Assembly: GCF_024343575.1 (NCBI RefSeq)
Contig: NZ_RJUA01000002.1
Location: 248,001 to 312,000 of the forward strand
Source of the DNA: Lacihabitans sp. LS3-19
GTDB lineage: Bacteria; Bacteroidota; Bacteroidia; Cytophagales; Spirosomataceae
Reading direction: 5' to 3'
Length of the DNA stretch: 64,000 bases
Shown here: positions 33,067-42,607 of the stretch, one piece after another
Layout: each line of letters begins with the position of its first letter
How positions within the stretch are numbered: the stretch's first letter is position 1
Made by a program: the position numbers and the translations under genes
The notes under the pieces: model-generated
What the model was told of the DNA's origin: nothing
Database searches by the model: none
Seen by the model: only the letters and a program-made list of their open reading frames with translations

Positions 33067-33984
33067 ATGCTTAATTTAAGTTCTGCTCATTATCAAAACA
33101 GGAAACTGGAAAACCATGTGGAGAATAGAACTGTCCATACTTTAAATAATGCAGAATTAAATATTTTTGAAACTCACCTTCAGGCTTCCCAAGTTTTATT
33201 GCAGTTTTCTCAGCCGGTTTTGGCAAGTATGATCAAAGGTAAAAAAGTGATGCATTTGCAAGATTCTCCTTCTTTCGGCTTTTTGCCTGGGGAGTCAGTT
33301 ATTTTACCAGCAAATGAGTTGATGTGTATCGACTTTCCGGAAGCATCTGTTAGTAACCCAACGCAATGTTTGGCCTTATCGCTTTCTGAACTCAAACTCA
33401 AAGAAGCGGTAGATTTGCTGAACAATCGCGGAACCAAACAAAATGGCACGGAATGGTCTGTGATGGATTATAACTACCACTTTACCAATGATATAGCTAT
33501 TCATCAGATTTTGCAACGTCTGATTTTTATTTTTACCGAAAATCACCCATCAAAGGATATTTTTTCTGACTTGTTGATTCAGGAATTGGTAATTAGGATA
33601 CTTCAGACAGAAACCAAATCTATGTATCTTAAAAAATCTTTCACAGATGCTAATAGCGATAGGCTTTCCTTCGTCATTAAGTTTATCAGAGATAACTTGA
33701 CCGAAGATTTATCGGTGGAATTGTTGAGTGAAAAGGCTTACATGAGCGAATCTAATTTTTATAGAACTTTTAAGCATGAACTTGGTTCGTCTCCAAATGA
33801 CTTTATAATAGAAGAGCGACTAAAAGTCGCAGAAAGTTTGCTTCGTGATCCTCGTATTAGTGTGAAAGAGGCCTATTTAGCTAGCGGATTTAATAGTTTT
33901 TCTTATTTCTGTCGCATATTTAAGAAAAAGAAAAATCTTTCTCCATCCGAATTTAAGGATAAAGCCAATTTTATTTCAAGATAA
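33067..33984 (+). CDS. AraC-family transcriptional regulator
   Basis: A 305-residue protein with an N-terminal AraC_N-like sensing domain (about 35-190) and a C-terminal pair of helix-turn-helix units (about 200-300): SVELLSEKAYMSESNFYRTF and ASGFNSFSYFCRIFKKKKNLSPSEF (partly quoted). The divergent dehydrogenase and DUF779 genes are its likely targets, through the direct repeat in the spacer. The inducer is probably an aldehyde, alcohol or acid, by analogy with related clusters. Confidence 0.9.
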   Translation: MLNLSSAHYQNRKLENHVENRTVHTLNNAELNIFETHLQASQVLLQFSQPVLASMIKGKKVMHLQDSPSFGFLPGESVILPANELMCIDFPEASVSNPTQCLALSLSELKLKEAVDLLNNRGTKQNGTEWSVMDYNYHFTNDIAIHQILQRLIFIFTENHPSKDIFSDLLIQELVIRILQTETKSMYLKKSFTDANSDRLSFVIKFIRDNLTEDLSVELLSEKAYMSESNFYRTFKHELGSSPNDFIIEERLKVAESLLRDPRISVKEAYLASGFNSFSYFCRIFKKKKNLSPSEFKDKANFISR

Positions 33985-34044
33985 TTTCTTCACATATTTG
34001 GGATTTGTTCAAATAAGGATTACTTTTTTGGAAAAATTCTAGAA

Positions 34045-35163
34045 ATGAAAAACATACTTACACTTCTCCTGATTTTAATTTCAGTTTATTCACTATCTGC
34101 TCAAAAAAAACGTGCAAGAGATTTTGGTATTGACTTTGGTGTTCTTAAGACTGGTCCTTTAAATGCTATAACTGATGTACCTGGTGTCAAAGTCGGACAT
34201 TTTACTTTAAATGAAGGAACTGATATCCGTACTGGTGTTACAGCAATTTTACCAATTGAGGAAAATATCTTTCAAAGTAAGGTTCCAGCAGCTATATATG
34301 TAGGCAATGGTTTTGGAAAATTGGCTGGATACACCCAAGTGGAGGAACTAGGAAGCATAGAAACTCCGATTCTACTAACCAATACTTTAGCTGTTTCAAC
34401 AGCCATTGATGCTTTGGTAGATTATACTTTGAATAACCCCGAAAACAAAGACGTAAAGAGTGTTAATGCTGTAGTTGGCGAAACCAACGATGGTGGTTTA
34501 AACGATATTCGGGCGAGAGTACTGACCAAAGAAGATATGTTTAAGGCAATAAAAAATGCCAAATCTGGGAAAGTTGAAGAAGGTAATGTAGGTGCTGGAA
34601 CTGGTACAATGTGCCTTGGATATAAAGGTGGAATTGGCACAGCATCTAGGGTTTTACCAAAATCTAAAGGTGGCTATACTTTAGGTGTTTTGGTACAGTC
34701 AAATTTTGGTGGCGTTTTACAAATAGGTGGAATTCCAGTTGGTCAAATGCTTGGCAATCATAAATTTAAAAACATTGACGAGGCATATAAAGAAGATGGC
34801 TCTTGTATGATGGTGATTATTACAGATGCTCCTCTTAATGCTAAAAATCTAAAAAGACTAGCCGCCAGAGCCATGTTGGGCTTATCTAGAACTGGTGGCA
34901 TGGCTGCCAATGGGAGCGGAGATTATGTAATTGCTATTTCTACTGCTAAAGATTTAAGAATACCTTATTCTACTTCAGAGATTTTTGAGACTTTTAAAGT
35001 ATTGAATAATAATAATTTAGATCTTTTGTTTCAAGCGTGCGTAGAAACAACCGAAGAGGCTATTATAAACTCACTTTTTGCGGCCGAAGATAGTGAAGGT
35101 TTTAATGGCTTTAAAGGCAAAGCGTTGCCAATAGAGAAGGTTACAGAACTCCTTAAAAAATAA
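34045..35163 (+). CDS. P1/S58 family peptidase (DmpA-like)
   Basis: A 372-residue exported protein (signal peptide 1-19, ending LSAQ). The DmpA/BapA fold is shown by ITDVPGVKVGHFTL, the internal VGETNDGGLNDI, GNVGAGTGTMCLG and GVLVQSNFGG, where family members self-cleave before a nucleophilic Ser. The C-terminal GLSRTGGMAANGSGDYVIA is also typical. It should be an N-terminal-nucleophile aminopeptidase for D- or beta-peptides. Convergent with the WG-repeat gene, with a shared terminator. Confidence 0.87.
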   Translation: MKNILTLLLILISVYSLSAQKKRARDFGIDFGVLKTGPLNAITDVPGVKVGHFTLNEGTDIRTGVTAILPIEENIFQSKVPAAIYVGNGFGKLAGYTQVEELGSIETPILLTNTLAVSTAIDALVDYTLNNPENKDVKSVNAVVGETNDGGLNDIRARVLTKEDMFKAIKNAKSGKVEEGNVGAGTGTMCLGYKGGIGTASRVLPKSKGGYTLGVLVQSNFGGVLQIGGIPVGQMLGNHKFKNIDEAYKEDGSCMMVIITDAPLNAKNLKRLAARAMLGLSRTGGMAANGSGDYVIAISTAKDLRIPYSTSEIFETFKVLNNNNLDLLFQACVETTEEAIINSLFAAEDSEGFNGFKGKALPIEKVTELLKK

Positions 35164-35194
35164 AAATCACTTAAGTTTTTGACCTAAGTGATTT
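35164..35194. terminator. Bidirectional terminator
   Basis: A 10-bp perfect stem (AAATCACTTA with TAAGTGATTT), 11-base loop, next to the peptidase stop and followed by CAGTTTTT; the A-tract on the left serves the minus-strand WG gene. Confidence 0.75.
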
Positions 35195-35217
35195 CAGTTT
35201 TTATATAAATTGTTTTG

Positions 35218-36417
35218 TTATTCTAGTCCTAAGCTTGAAAGTAGCACTTCGCTCTTTTGAGTTGGGTCAGTAACTTTCACCATTATTTTGTCTAAATTGT
35301 CTATGCTTCTTGTTATTTCCATTCTTTCTCTAGCTTTTTGGTCTATAAAAAGATAAGAGTCTCTGAATTTAACAGAACCAAGTCCTTCAGAAAAATCAGT
35401 AGCATTGTCAAAAATTATTGGCACTACAAGTTTTCCTTTGGCGTCAATGTAACCATATTTATTATTTACACTTACTACGGCCATTCCGTTAGAGAATGAT
35501 CTTATGTTTTCGAAAATTGGCTCAACAATAGTTTCACCTTTAGTATTCATAAAACCCCAAAGACCAAATTTTTTGAAGCCAAATAAACCTTCAGATGCTT
35601 CTTCGATATATTGAAAATTTGCAGCTATTGTTTCATTGCCTTTTACGTCCATCAACCCAAAATTTCCTTCTTTTTCAAAAACTGCAAGTCCGTTTTTATA
35701 TGGTGTAATACTTGTATATTCAAATGCAGCAATGTTTTTCGCTTTCTTATTTATTACACCATATTTACCATCCATTTTTACTGAAGCTAAACCTTCTGTG
35801 AATGTTGTTGCCGACTCATAAACCGGCTCAATTACAAAATTTCCTTTGGCATTAATGTATCCAAATTTGTTATTTACCTTCACAACGGCCATTCCGTCAT
35901 TAAAAGCACTGGCAAAGTCGAAGTTGGGAGCTATTTTTACGGAACCAGATTTATCAATAAAACCATATTTACCATTAATTTCTACTAAAGCAAGGTCCTC
36001 AGAAAAACTCATAGCAAAATCATATTTTGGAGCTACTACTTCTATTCCTTTCTGATTTACAAACCCAAATTTGCCATTTTGTTTAATTAGTGCTAATCCA
36101 TCTGAGAAATTTTCTAAATATTCGTATTTGAAATCTACTATTGGAAGACCATTGGTACTAATTATGGCGTATTTTTTTTCATTTCTTACTATTGCAAAAT
36201 TGTTTGAAAAATCATTTGTATAATCAAAAACACATGGTATTGCCAAAGAACCATCTTTGTCTATATATCCATATTTTCCATTTAATACAATTTTGGAGAA
36301 GCCGTTGGAATATTTAAATCCAGCAGCGAATTTTTTGGAGTTTTGAGCAAATGTTGATATTGAAATCAATGCTGAAAACGCGAGTGTAATTATAATTTGT
36401 TTTTTTCCTTTAAACAT
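35218..36417 (-). CDS. WG-repeat protein
   Basis: A 399-residue exported protein (signal peptide about 1-24, ending TFAQN) composed of about ten WG repeats of 30-36 residues with the core GKYGYIDKDG. Variants seen in order include KYAIISTNG, KFGFVNQKG, KYGFIDKSG, KFGYINAKG, NFGLMDVKG and LWGFMNTKG. The repeats probably form a beta-propeller or solenoid for protein binding. No enzyme domain is present. The last repeat is degenerate. Confidence 0.9.
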   Translation of the reverse strand: MFKGKKQIIITLAFSALISISTFAQNSKKFAAGFKYSNGFSKIVLNGKYGYIDKDGSLAIPCVFDYTNDFSNNFAIVRNEKKYAIISTNGLPIVDFKYEYLENFSDGLALIKQNGKFGFVNQKGIEVVAPKYDFAMSFSEDLALVEINGKYGFIDKSGSVKIAPNFDFASAFNDGMAVVKVNNKFGYINAKGNFVIEPVYESATTFTEGLASVKMDGKYGVINKKAKNIAAFEYTSITPYKNGLAVFEKEGNFGLMDVKGNETIAANFQYIEEASEGLFGFKKFGLWGFMNTKGETIVEPIFENIRSFSNGMAVVSVNNKYGYIDAKGKLVVPIIFDNATDFSEGLGSVKFRDSYLFIDQKARERMEITRSIDNLDKIMVKVTDPTQKSEVLLSSLGLE

Positions 36418-36549
36418 GGGTACGATAGTTAGTACATAAAGTCACCCAAATTTTATGCCAAATGCTAATTATTTATTTTAAATTTATTTTCAAGTTTTTT
36501 TATATTTTTATCAACAGTAGCCAAATTTTACATAACTAATTGATAGTTA

Positions 36550-38304
36550 TTATACTCCAGCAAACTGAATTTCGTATAAATTGGTATATAATCCACCAAG
36601 CTCTAAAAGTTCTTGATGCGTGCCAACTTCTTTTATCTCACCTTTTTCCAATAAAATTATCTTATCGGCCTTTTGAATTGTACTGAGTCTATGAGCAATA
36701 ATTATAGAAGTTCTATTTTTCATTAACTTTTCAATTGCGTTTTGAATAAGTTCTTCAGACTCGCTATCTATCGAAGATGTTGCTTCGTCAAGAATAATAA
36801 TTTTGGGATTATGAAGTAAAACTCTAACAAAAGAAAGTAATTGTCTTTGGCCCATCGAAAGTGTGGCACCACGCTCCATTACTTCATATTGGTATTGTTT
36901 AGGCAGTTTCAAAATAAATTCATGCACGCCAACCTCTTTTGCCGCATATTCAATCATTTCATCAGTAATGCTCTTATCACCCATTCTTAAGTTCTCAGCT
37001 ATGCTTCCTTTAAAAAGGAAAACATCTTGTAGCACTACACCAATCTGATTTCTTAGGTTCTCTTTTTTCCAATCCACAATATTATTTCCATCGACCAGAA
37101 TTTCACCTTTGTTTATTTCATAAAATCCATTTAGAAGACTTATTATTGAAGTTTTACCAGCACCTGTTGCTCCAACAAATGCAACTGATTGACCTTTTTT
37201 TACATCAAAACTTAAGTTTTTCAAAACCCATTGTTCATCTATATAGGCAAACCAAACATTTTTAAAGCTTACTTCTCCTTTTATATTAAAAATTTCTCCT
37301 TTTTCCACTTCAAGGTTTTCGTCATCATCCAATATTTCGATAATCCTAGAAACAGAGACTATACCCATTTGCAGGGTATTTATCCTATCAGCTATCATCC
37401 TAATAGGCCTGAAAAACTGATTGATAAACATTATGAATGCCGTTATGGTACCATAAGTTACTTCTTCGTTAATCAAGCCTTGAGCTCCATACCATACAAT
37501 TAAACCTACCCCGAGTGCAGAAATCACATCTGCAACTGGAAAATACACAGAATAATAAAATATAGATTTGATGTTGGCATTTCTATGATCTAGATTTAGT
37601 TTTTCAAATTTCTGGTATTCTTCTTTCTCCACATTGAAAATTTGAATTAAACTCATTCCTGAAATTCTCTCTTGTACAAAAGAGTTTAAATTAGCAACCG
37701 CATTTCTAACCTGATTAAATGACTTTTTTACTTTTTCTTTAAAAATATAAGTACTTATCAGAAGTAGCGGAACAGTACTTATACTTATAAGTGTAAGTTT
37801 CCAATTTAGATAAAACATGACAGAAATTATCAAAGCTAGTTGTAAGAAGTCGCCAGCTATTGCGGCGAAACCAGAACTAAAAACCTCAGATAGAGACTCT
37901 ACATCAGAAATGGTTCTTGTTACCAATCTTCCTATCGGTGTTTGATCATAGTATTTGAGTTTTAGCGAAATGATTTTCTTAAAAACCTTTAATCTAATAT
38001 CATGAATAATTTGCTGACTGAGCCAACCTGCTTGATAAGTGTTGAAATAGGAAATAATAGAATTAAGCATTAAAACTCCCACCATTATACCAAGATATAT
38101 AGCAAGTTTGTTGTAGTCTCTATCTGCTATAGGTCCATCAATGGTAGATTGAATCAATAAAGGTAGGGCTGGGGCTAAAATAGCACTTAAGATTATTAAA
38201 AATACCAAAACGTAAAAAGGACGTTTATAAGGCAAAATAAAGCCGAATAATCGTTTAAGTATTTGATAATCAATAATTTTTTTTTCGCCTTTTTCCGTTT
38301 CCAA
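36550..38304 (-). CDS. ABC exporter (MsbA-like lipid/drug transporter)
   Basis: A 584-residue half-transporter: six transmembrane helices (about 20-300) then an ATPase domain. Walker A is GATGAGKTS, the signature is TLSMGQRQLLSF, Walker B is KIIILDEATSSID and the H-loop is IIAHRLST. It acts as a homodimer in the inner membrane; the MsbA-like branch exports lipid A or drugs. Divergent from a small zinc-ribbon gene across an 80-base spacer. Confidence 0.9.
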   Translation of the reverse strand: METEKGEKKIIDYQILKRLFGFILPYKRPFYVLVFLIILSAILAPALPLLIQSTIDGPIADRDYNKLAIYLGIMVGVLMLNSIISYFNTYQAGWLSQQIIHDIRLKVFKKIISLKLKYYDQTPIGRLVTRTISDVESLSEVFSSGFAAIAGDFLQLALIISVMFYLNWKLTLISISTVPLLLISTYIFKEKVKKSFNQVRNAVANLNSFVQERISGMSLIQIFNVEKEEYQKFEKLNLDHRNANIKSIFYYSVYFPVADVISALGVGLIVWYGAQGLINEEVTYGTITAFIMFINQFFRPIRMIADRINTLQMGIVSVSRIIEILDDDENLEVEKGEIFNIKGEVSFKNVWFAYIDEQWVLKNLSFDVKKGQSVAFVGATGAGKTSIISLLNGFYEINKGEILVDGNNIVDWKKENLRNQIGVVLQDVFLFKGSIAENLRMGDKSITDEMIEYAAKEVGVHEFILKLPKQYQYEVMERGATLSMGQRQLLSFVRVLLHNPKIIILDEATSSIDSESEELIQNAIEKLMKNRTSIIIAHRLSTIQKADKIILLEKGEIKEVGTHQELLELGGLYTNLYEIQFAGV

Positions 38305-38357
38305 TTACTCTATTTTATTTTTAATTTTAAAATGTTTTTTTGCCAACTCTAATTTCC

Positions 38358-38365
38358 TATTTTTG
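38358..38365 (+). promoter_or_regulatory. -7 element for the zinc-ribbon gene
   Basis: TATTTTTG, exact TAnnTTTG, 19 bases before the ATG; a TTG at 38340-38342 is 15 bases upstream, slightly short. The box overlaps a long palindrome. Confidence 0.5.
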
Positions 38366-38385
38366 TATACCTTAACTATACAAAA
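38361..38385. promoter_or_regulatory. 25-bp palindrome over promoter and start codon
   Basis: TTTTGTATA and TATACAAAA, nine-base perfect arms with 7 bases between. The left arm shares the -7 box and the right arm ends on the A of the ATG at 38385, so a bound protein would block the promoter. It may be an operator for this gene and the divergent exporter. Confidence 0.55.
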
Positions 38386-38630
38386 TGCTAGTTTGCTGTC
38401 CTGATTGTAAAACAGTTCCTTCTACTTCCGAAAAATCACTTTGTTTTTGTGGTGAAAATTTTAATCATTTCAAAAACCAAGCTAAATGCCCAAGCTGCGG
38501 ATATCAACATGAATTTACCGAATGTTTAAATATAAATTGTAAATCAATTGCTCTGCATTTAGATTGGTATCCAACAATTAAATCAAACTTAAGAAACCTA
38601 CAATTGAATTTGGATCTTATTTTATCATAG
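38385..38630 (+). CDS. Small zinc-ribbon protein
   Basis: An 81-residue Cys-rich protein: CCPDC (4-8), CFCGE, CPSCG (35-38) and CLNINC (47-52) give four CxxC-like knuckles, enough for two zinc ribbons. The tail is Leu-rich with no hydrophobic membrane span. No relative can be named. It is probably a regulatory or scaffold protein; the palindrome at its start suggests autoregulation. The last 14 bases overlap the convergent GT2 gene. Confidence 0.7.
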   Translation: MLVCCPDCKTVPSTSEKSLCFCGENFNHFKNQAKCPSCGYQHEFTECLNINCKSIALHLDWYPTIKSNLRNLQLNLDLILS

Positions 38631-39588
38631 ATTTACCAAAAAATGCTTCTTTCAAAAAACCCATACCATAAGCAAACAATTGAATAAAAGCGGCAGGAAT
38701 ACTTTTTAATCCCACTGAAATACTTTTGTTTTCTAGAGTTGAACTCATAAAAATCAAAAGTAAAAAAAATATTAAAATTACTAATGAGGCTAATCCTAAA
38801 GTTTTAAATATTAAAAATTGAAAAGGAATTGAAAGCACAAATAGTGTGAATGCAACAGGGAAAAAATGCACTAGTTTTAATTCTTTTGGAAAAAAACGCC
38901 CAATATTTATTCTTGCTCTACCAAAAAAGAAGAGTTGTTTATAAAACTGGCTTAAACTTGTTCTTCTTTTATGATAAATAAAGGCTTCAGGAATTAAACC
39001 AACATTAAAACCGGCTTCGATTATTCGAATACTATATTCTATATCTTCACCCATTCTGGTTATTTTGTAACCTCCAACGGTCTCATAAACTTTTCTAGAA
39101 ATCCCAAAATTGAAGCTCCTTGGGTGAAATTTCCCTCCAAGATTTTTCTTTTTTCCTCTAGTTCCTCCAGTTGTCAAAACCGAGGTCATTGCAAAGTTTA
39201 TCGCTTTTTGTGTATCTGTAAATGAAGAATGTGCAGCGTCAGGCCCGCCATAAGCATCTATATAGTTACTCTGGAGATGAATTTCTACAAGTTCAAAATA
39301 GTTCTCTGGTATTATCGCATCAGAATCAAACTGCACAAAATAGTCTCCACAGGCTTTTTCAAATCCAAAGTTTCTTGCAAAACCTTGTCCACCATTTGTT
39401 TTGTAAAAATATTTTATATCAAGGAAATCCCTATGTTTTACTACAATATGCTCGCATTTGTTTACCGAACCATCCTCTATTACAATAATTTCAAAATTTT
39501 TAAAGGTTTGGAGCTTTAAACTTTCTAAAAGTTCGTCTAATTCGTCGGGTCTATTATAGATAGGTATTATAACCGAATACTTTCTCAT
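38617..39588 (-). CDS. Glycosyltransferase family 2
   Basis: A 323-residue GT-A enzyme. SVIIPIYNRPDEL opens the nucleotide-sugar domain, IEDGS and FVQFDSDAI give the DxD-like metal site, and GEDIEYSIRI is the acceptor-side ED motif. Two or more hydrophobic segments after residue 235 anchor it in the inner membrane. It should add a sugar to a lipid-linked or envelope glycan. It overlaps hemL by four bases. Confidence 0.88.
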   Translation of the reverse strand: MRKYSVIIPIYNRPDELDELLESLKLQTFKNFEIIVIEDGSVNKCEHIVVKHRDFLDIKYFYKTNGGQGFARNFGFEKACGDYFVQFDSDAIIPENYFELVEIHLQSNYIDAYGGPDAAHSSFTDTQKAINFAMTSVLTTGGTRGKKKNLGGKFHPRSFNFGISRKVYETVGGYKITRMGEDIEYSIRIIEAGFNVGLIPEAFIYHKRRTSLSQFYKQLFFFGRARINIGRFFPKELKLVHFFPVAFTLFVLSIPFQFLIFKTLGLASLVILIFFLLLIFMSSTLENKSISVGLKSIPAAFIQLFAYGMGFLKEAFFGKSMIK

Positions 39589-40883
39589 TTTTGAGCTTTA
39601 AGTTCATATAGACTTTGGAAATTTGCCTTTAGTATTTTTTTTATCAACTTTTTGTCTATTCTAGTTGAAATAAAAAGTGATTCAAATTGACTTGGAGCAA
39701 GGTAAATTCCCTTCTCAAGCATAAAATTAAAGTATTTTCCAAAAGTTTGAGTATCACAAGTTTTTGCTTTGTCATAGTCTGTAACCGTTTGATCTGTAAA
39801 GAATAAGCTATACATTGAGCCGATTTGATTTACAGTATAGTTTAACTCTAATTCATTCAAAGCAGCTTTAATTCCATAGGCTATTTCTTGGCCAGCCTCG
39901 TCTAAATTTTTATAAATTTCTGGATGGTTTTTTAGCTGTTTTAACATTTCTAAACCTGCTGACATTGCAATTGGATTACCTGATAAAGTTCCAGCCTGAT
40001 ACATTGGTCCGGATGGAGATACCATTTCCATCAATTCTTTTTTTCCGCCATATGCTCCTACAGGCATTCCACCACCTATTATTTTTCCCATAGTCGTAAG
40101 GTCAGGTGTAACTCCGAAACGCTCTTGTGCACCTCCCAATGCCAATCTGAAGCCTGTCATGACTTCGTCAAAAATCAAAACGATTTTTTCTTTGGTACAG
40201 ATTTCTCGTATAAATTCTAAATATCCTGTTTCAGGCAATACGCAACCCATATTACCTACTACAGGCTCAAGTATTAAACCTGCTATTTTGCCTTTATTTT
40301 TTGTGATAAGTTCACTTAAAGCTTCTTTGTTATTGTAAGGAGCTGTTAACGTGTCGTTTGCAGTAGATTGGGTTACCCCTGGGCTATCAGGGTGGCCCAT
40401 ACTTAAAGCTCCACTTCCAGCTGAAATTAAAAATGCATCACCATGTCCATGATAACAGCCTTCAAACTTAATAATCTTGTCTTTGACCGTGTAGGCTCTT
40501 GCAAGTCTAATTGCTGACATGGTGGCTTCCGTGCCTGAGTTTACCATCCTTACCATCTCTACAGATGGAACCAAATCACAGATAAGTTTGGCCATTCTAA
40601 CCTCTTTTTCGGTTGGTGCACCAAAGGAAAAAGATGATTTGGTAGCTTTTTTGACCTCGTTTTCTATGGGTCCGAAAGCGTGTCCCAGAATCATTGGACC
40701 CCAAGAGTTAATCATGTCCACATATTTGTTGTTGTCTTCGTCAATCAAATATGCACCTTTTGCTCTTTTTATAAATCTTGGATTTCCACCAACTGATTTG
40801 AACGCTCTAACTGGAGAATTTACACCTCCAGGGATATATTTTTTTGCTTCTTCAAAAAGCTTAGAACTATTTTTATTTTTCAT
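39585..40883 (-). CDS. hemL: Glutamate-1-semialdehyde 2,1-aminomutase
   Basis: A 432-residue PLP enzyme that makes 5-aminolevulinate, the tetrapyrrole precursor, from glutamate-1-semialdehyde. YIPGGVNSPVRAFKSVGG is the family N-terminus, NSGTEATMSAIRLAR the phosphate loop, IFDEVMTGFR the cofactor Asp, and TMGKIIGGGMPVGAYGG holds the PLP Lys. Length is normal. It starts four bases before GT2, and follows the TPR/binding-protein gene by three bases. Confidence 0.95.
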   Translation of the reverse strand: MKNKNSSKLFEEAKKYIPGGVNSPVRAFKSVGGNPRFIKRAKGAYLIDEDNNKYVDMINSWGPMILGHAFGPIENEVKKATKSSFSFGAPTEKEVRMAKLICDLVPSVEMVRMVNSGTEATMSAIRLARAYTVKDKIIKFEGCYHGHGDAFLISAGSGALSMGHPDSPGVTQSTANDTLTAPYNNKEALSELITKNKGKIAGLILEPVVGNMGCVLPETGYLEFIREICTKEKIVLIFDEVMTGFRLALGGAQERFGVTPDLTTMGKIIGGGMPVGAYGGKKELMEMVSPSGPMYQAGTLSGNPIAMSAGLEMLKQLKNHPEIYKNLDEAGQEIAYGIKAALNELELNYTVNQIGSMYSLFFTDQTVTDYDKAKTCDTQTFGKYFNFMLEKGIYLAPSQFESLFISTRIDKKLIKKILKANFQSLYELKAQK

Positions 40884-40886
40884 TTT

Positions 40887-42539
40887 TTATCTATAAATCT
40901 CTTCAAATGCCTCACCCTTGTATTTTACGATTGGAACGATTGCATTTTCTTTTATTTTTCCGCTAAAATCAAATCCACCCAAAAGGTAGTCGTCAGTGAA
41001 TTGGCCAGAGTCAATATTTAAATCAAATATATCTTTTCCGTTTTTAAGCATTTTTCCAAAAAACAGCACCATGTCATATCCAGCATAGCTATAATATGAA
41101 GGAGAAGCACCCATCTTTTCAAAATAAATATCTTCAAAATTTCTAACTGTTTCTTTGTCTTTGGCCACGAACTCTGGATATATAAACGAAACATTTTCGG
41201 CAAAAGATCCCGAATTTACTCTGTCCCAAGAAAAAGACGTGGCTGTACAAATAAGTTCAGGCTCAATTTTACTATAAGTCATACTTTGTAGGAACTTTAC
41301 TCCATCGTTATTATCTGTCGCCAAAAATATATGACCAGCTTCTGGGCTAAGTTTACTAAGTTTACCAGAGTATTTTTTAAATGATGTAATAGTGAAGCCT
41401 CTCTTTTGAGCTTCAGATTTGTAAATACTTGCAAAAAGTGAATCTTTTCTCGATGTGCCAAAATATATACTAACACTTTTTTTTCTATTTAAACTCAGTG
41501 CATAATCCAGCGTTTTTTTTGATTGTTGGGTATATGATGGCTGCATTAAAAATACTTTTCCTTCATCTTTTAGTAATGACAAATTGTTCGATAAGGGATG
41601 CACTTGAATAATTTTATTCGAGGCAGCATAAGTTTTGGCTTCGTTGTTGGGTTCTGGATAAAGTGGGCCAAAAAATAAATCTAAATTTTTGAAACCGTCT
41701 CTTTTCTCAAGAATTTGAAAATCATATTTAGTTTTTTTAACATCAAAAGCATGCAGATTTAAATCCATTCCTTCTTTTACCAATTGCTCTGCAGCTATTT
41801 TCATACCTTCATACAAATCGTAAACATACTGATTTGATGTTCTGTTTTCTTCAGATTCTCCTAAATTAAAAGGCAATAAGACACCAAAATCAATTGAACC
41901 CTCTGCGGTTTCATACTTTTGGGTTTCTTTTTTTGAACCACCAGTTTTTTTATCAGATAACTTAAATCTATTGGTTAACATATCAGATATTTCCAAATCA
42001 TCTTTAGAATTGTATCTGTTGGATTGTATTTTTTCAACGAGGTTTTCCGCTAAAATTTTTTGGCTAGGAAATTTAAAATACAATTCCTTTAGGGTTGAAA
42101 CACTTTTTATTTTTGGAATGTAAGTTTTAAGCATTGCATTTTTTTTGGAATCAAATGCGGGGTCCTGGATAGTTTCAAGACTTTTAAGTGCTTCTTCGAA
42201 ATAATTTTCAGAGAAGTTTAAGTCTGCATACAATATCCTAGCTTCGTTAATTTTGTCCCAATCATAAAAACTTTCAAATAAGTTTCTGAAAATTATTCTG
42301 CTTTGATACAAGTTGCCCTTGTTTTTGGAATTTAATGCATTGTAAAAATATGCATAAGGTACCATAGGATTGGAATAATTCCTCGAAGCCAGCTGATTGA
42401 ATTTTTGTCCTGCCTGCTCGTAATTGCTATTAGCAAAAAGCTGCACAGCTTTTTTATACTCTATTAGATACGCTTGGTCATTCAGTTGAGCAAATCCATT
42501 AGTGACGAAACAGACAATAATTATTATTGTTTTTTTCAT
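40887..42539 (-). CDS. TPR plus type 1 periplasmic-binding protein
   Basis: A 550-residue exported protein (signal peptide 1-17, ending GFAQ). The N-terminal half (about 20-190) has TPR-like helices, as KKAVQLFANSNYEQAGQKF. From about 215 the sequence IDFGVLLPFNL opens a type 1 periplasmic-binding fold with a typical second lobe (SVSIYFGTS, SYYSYAGYDMVLFFGKML). The layout recalls LpoA, a cofactor of peptidoglycan synthases, and related Bacteroidota proteins with LysM. The ligand is unknown. Confidence 0.75.
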   Translation of the reverse strand: MKKTIIIIVCFVTNGFAQLNDQAYLIEYKKAVQLFANSNYEQAGQKFNQLASRNYSNPMVPYAYFYNALNSKNKGNLYQSRIIFRNLFESFYDWDKINEARILYADLNFSENYFEEALKSLETIQDPAFDSKKNAMLKTYIPKIKSVSTLKELYFKFPSQKILAENLVEKIQSNRYNSKDDLEISDMLTNRFKLSDKKTGGSKKETQKYETAEGSIDFGVLLPFNLGESEENRTSNQYVYDLYEGMKIAAEQLVKEGMDLNLHAFDVKKTKYDFQILEKRDGFKNLDLFFGPLYPEPNNEAKTYAASNKIIQVHPLSNNLSLLKDEGKVFLMQPSYTQQSKKTLDYALSLNRKKSVSIYFGTSRKDSLFASIYKSEAQKRGFTITSFKKYSGKLSKLSPEAGHIFLATDNNDGVKFLQSMTYSKIEPELICTATSFSWDRVNSGSFAENVSFIYPEFVAKDKETVRNFEDIYFEKMGASPSYYSYAGYDMVLFFGKMLKNGKDIFDLNIDSGQFTDDYLLGGFDFSGKIKENAIVPIVKYKGEAFEEIYR

Positions 42540-42573
42540 TTATAATTGAAGTAAAACCTTTTGGTAAAAAAAA

Positions 42574-42602
42574 TGCTCTACAAATTTAAAAATTGTAGAG
42601 CA
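42574..42602 (-). terminator. Terminator of yidC
   Basis: A 10-bp stem TGCTCTACAA with TTGTAGAGCA and a 9-base loop; on the minus strand it is followed by a T-run. Confidence 0.82.
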
Positions 42603-42607
42603 GTTTT

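Noticed and set aside
35218-36417. WG repeats as an enzyme or toxin
   Set aside because: Only repeat units are present; no C-terminal toxin or catalytic domain.
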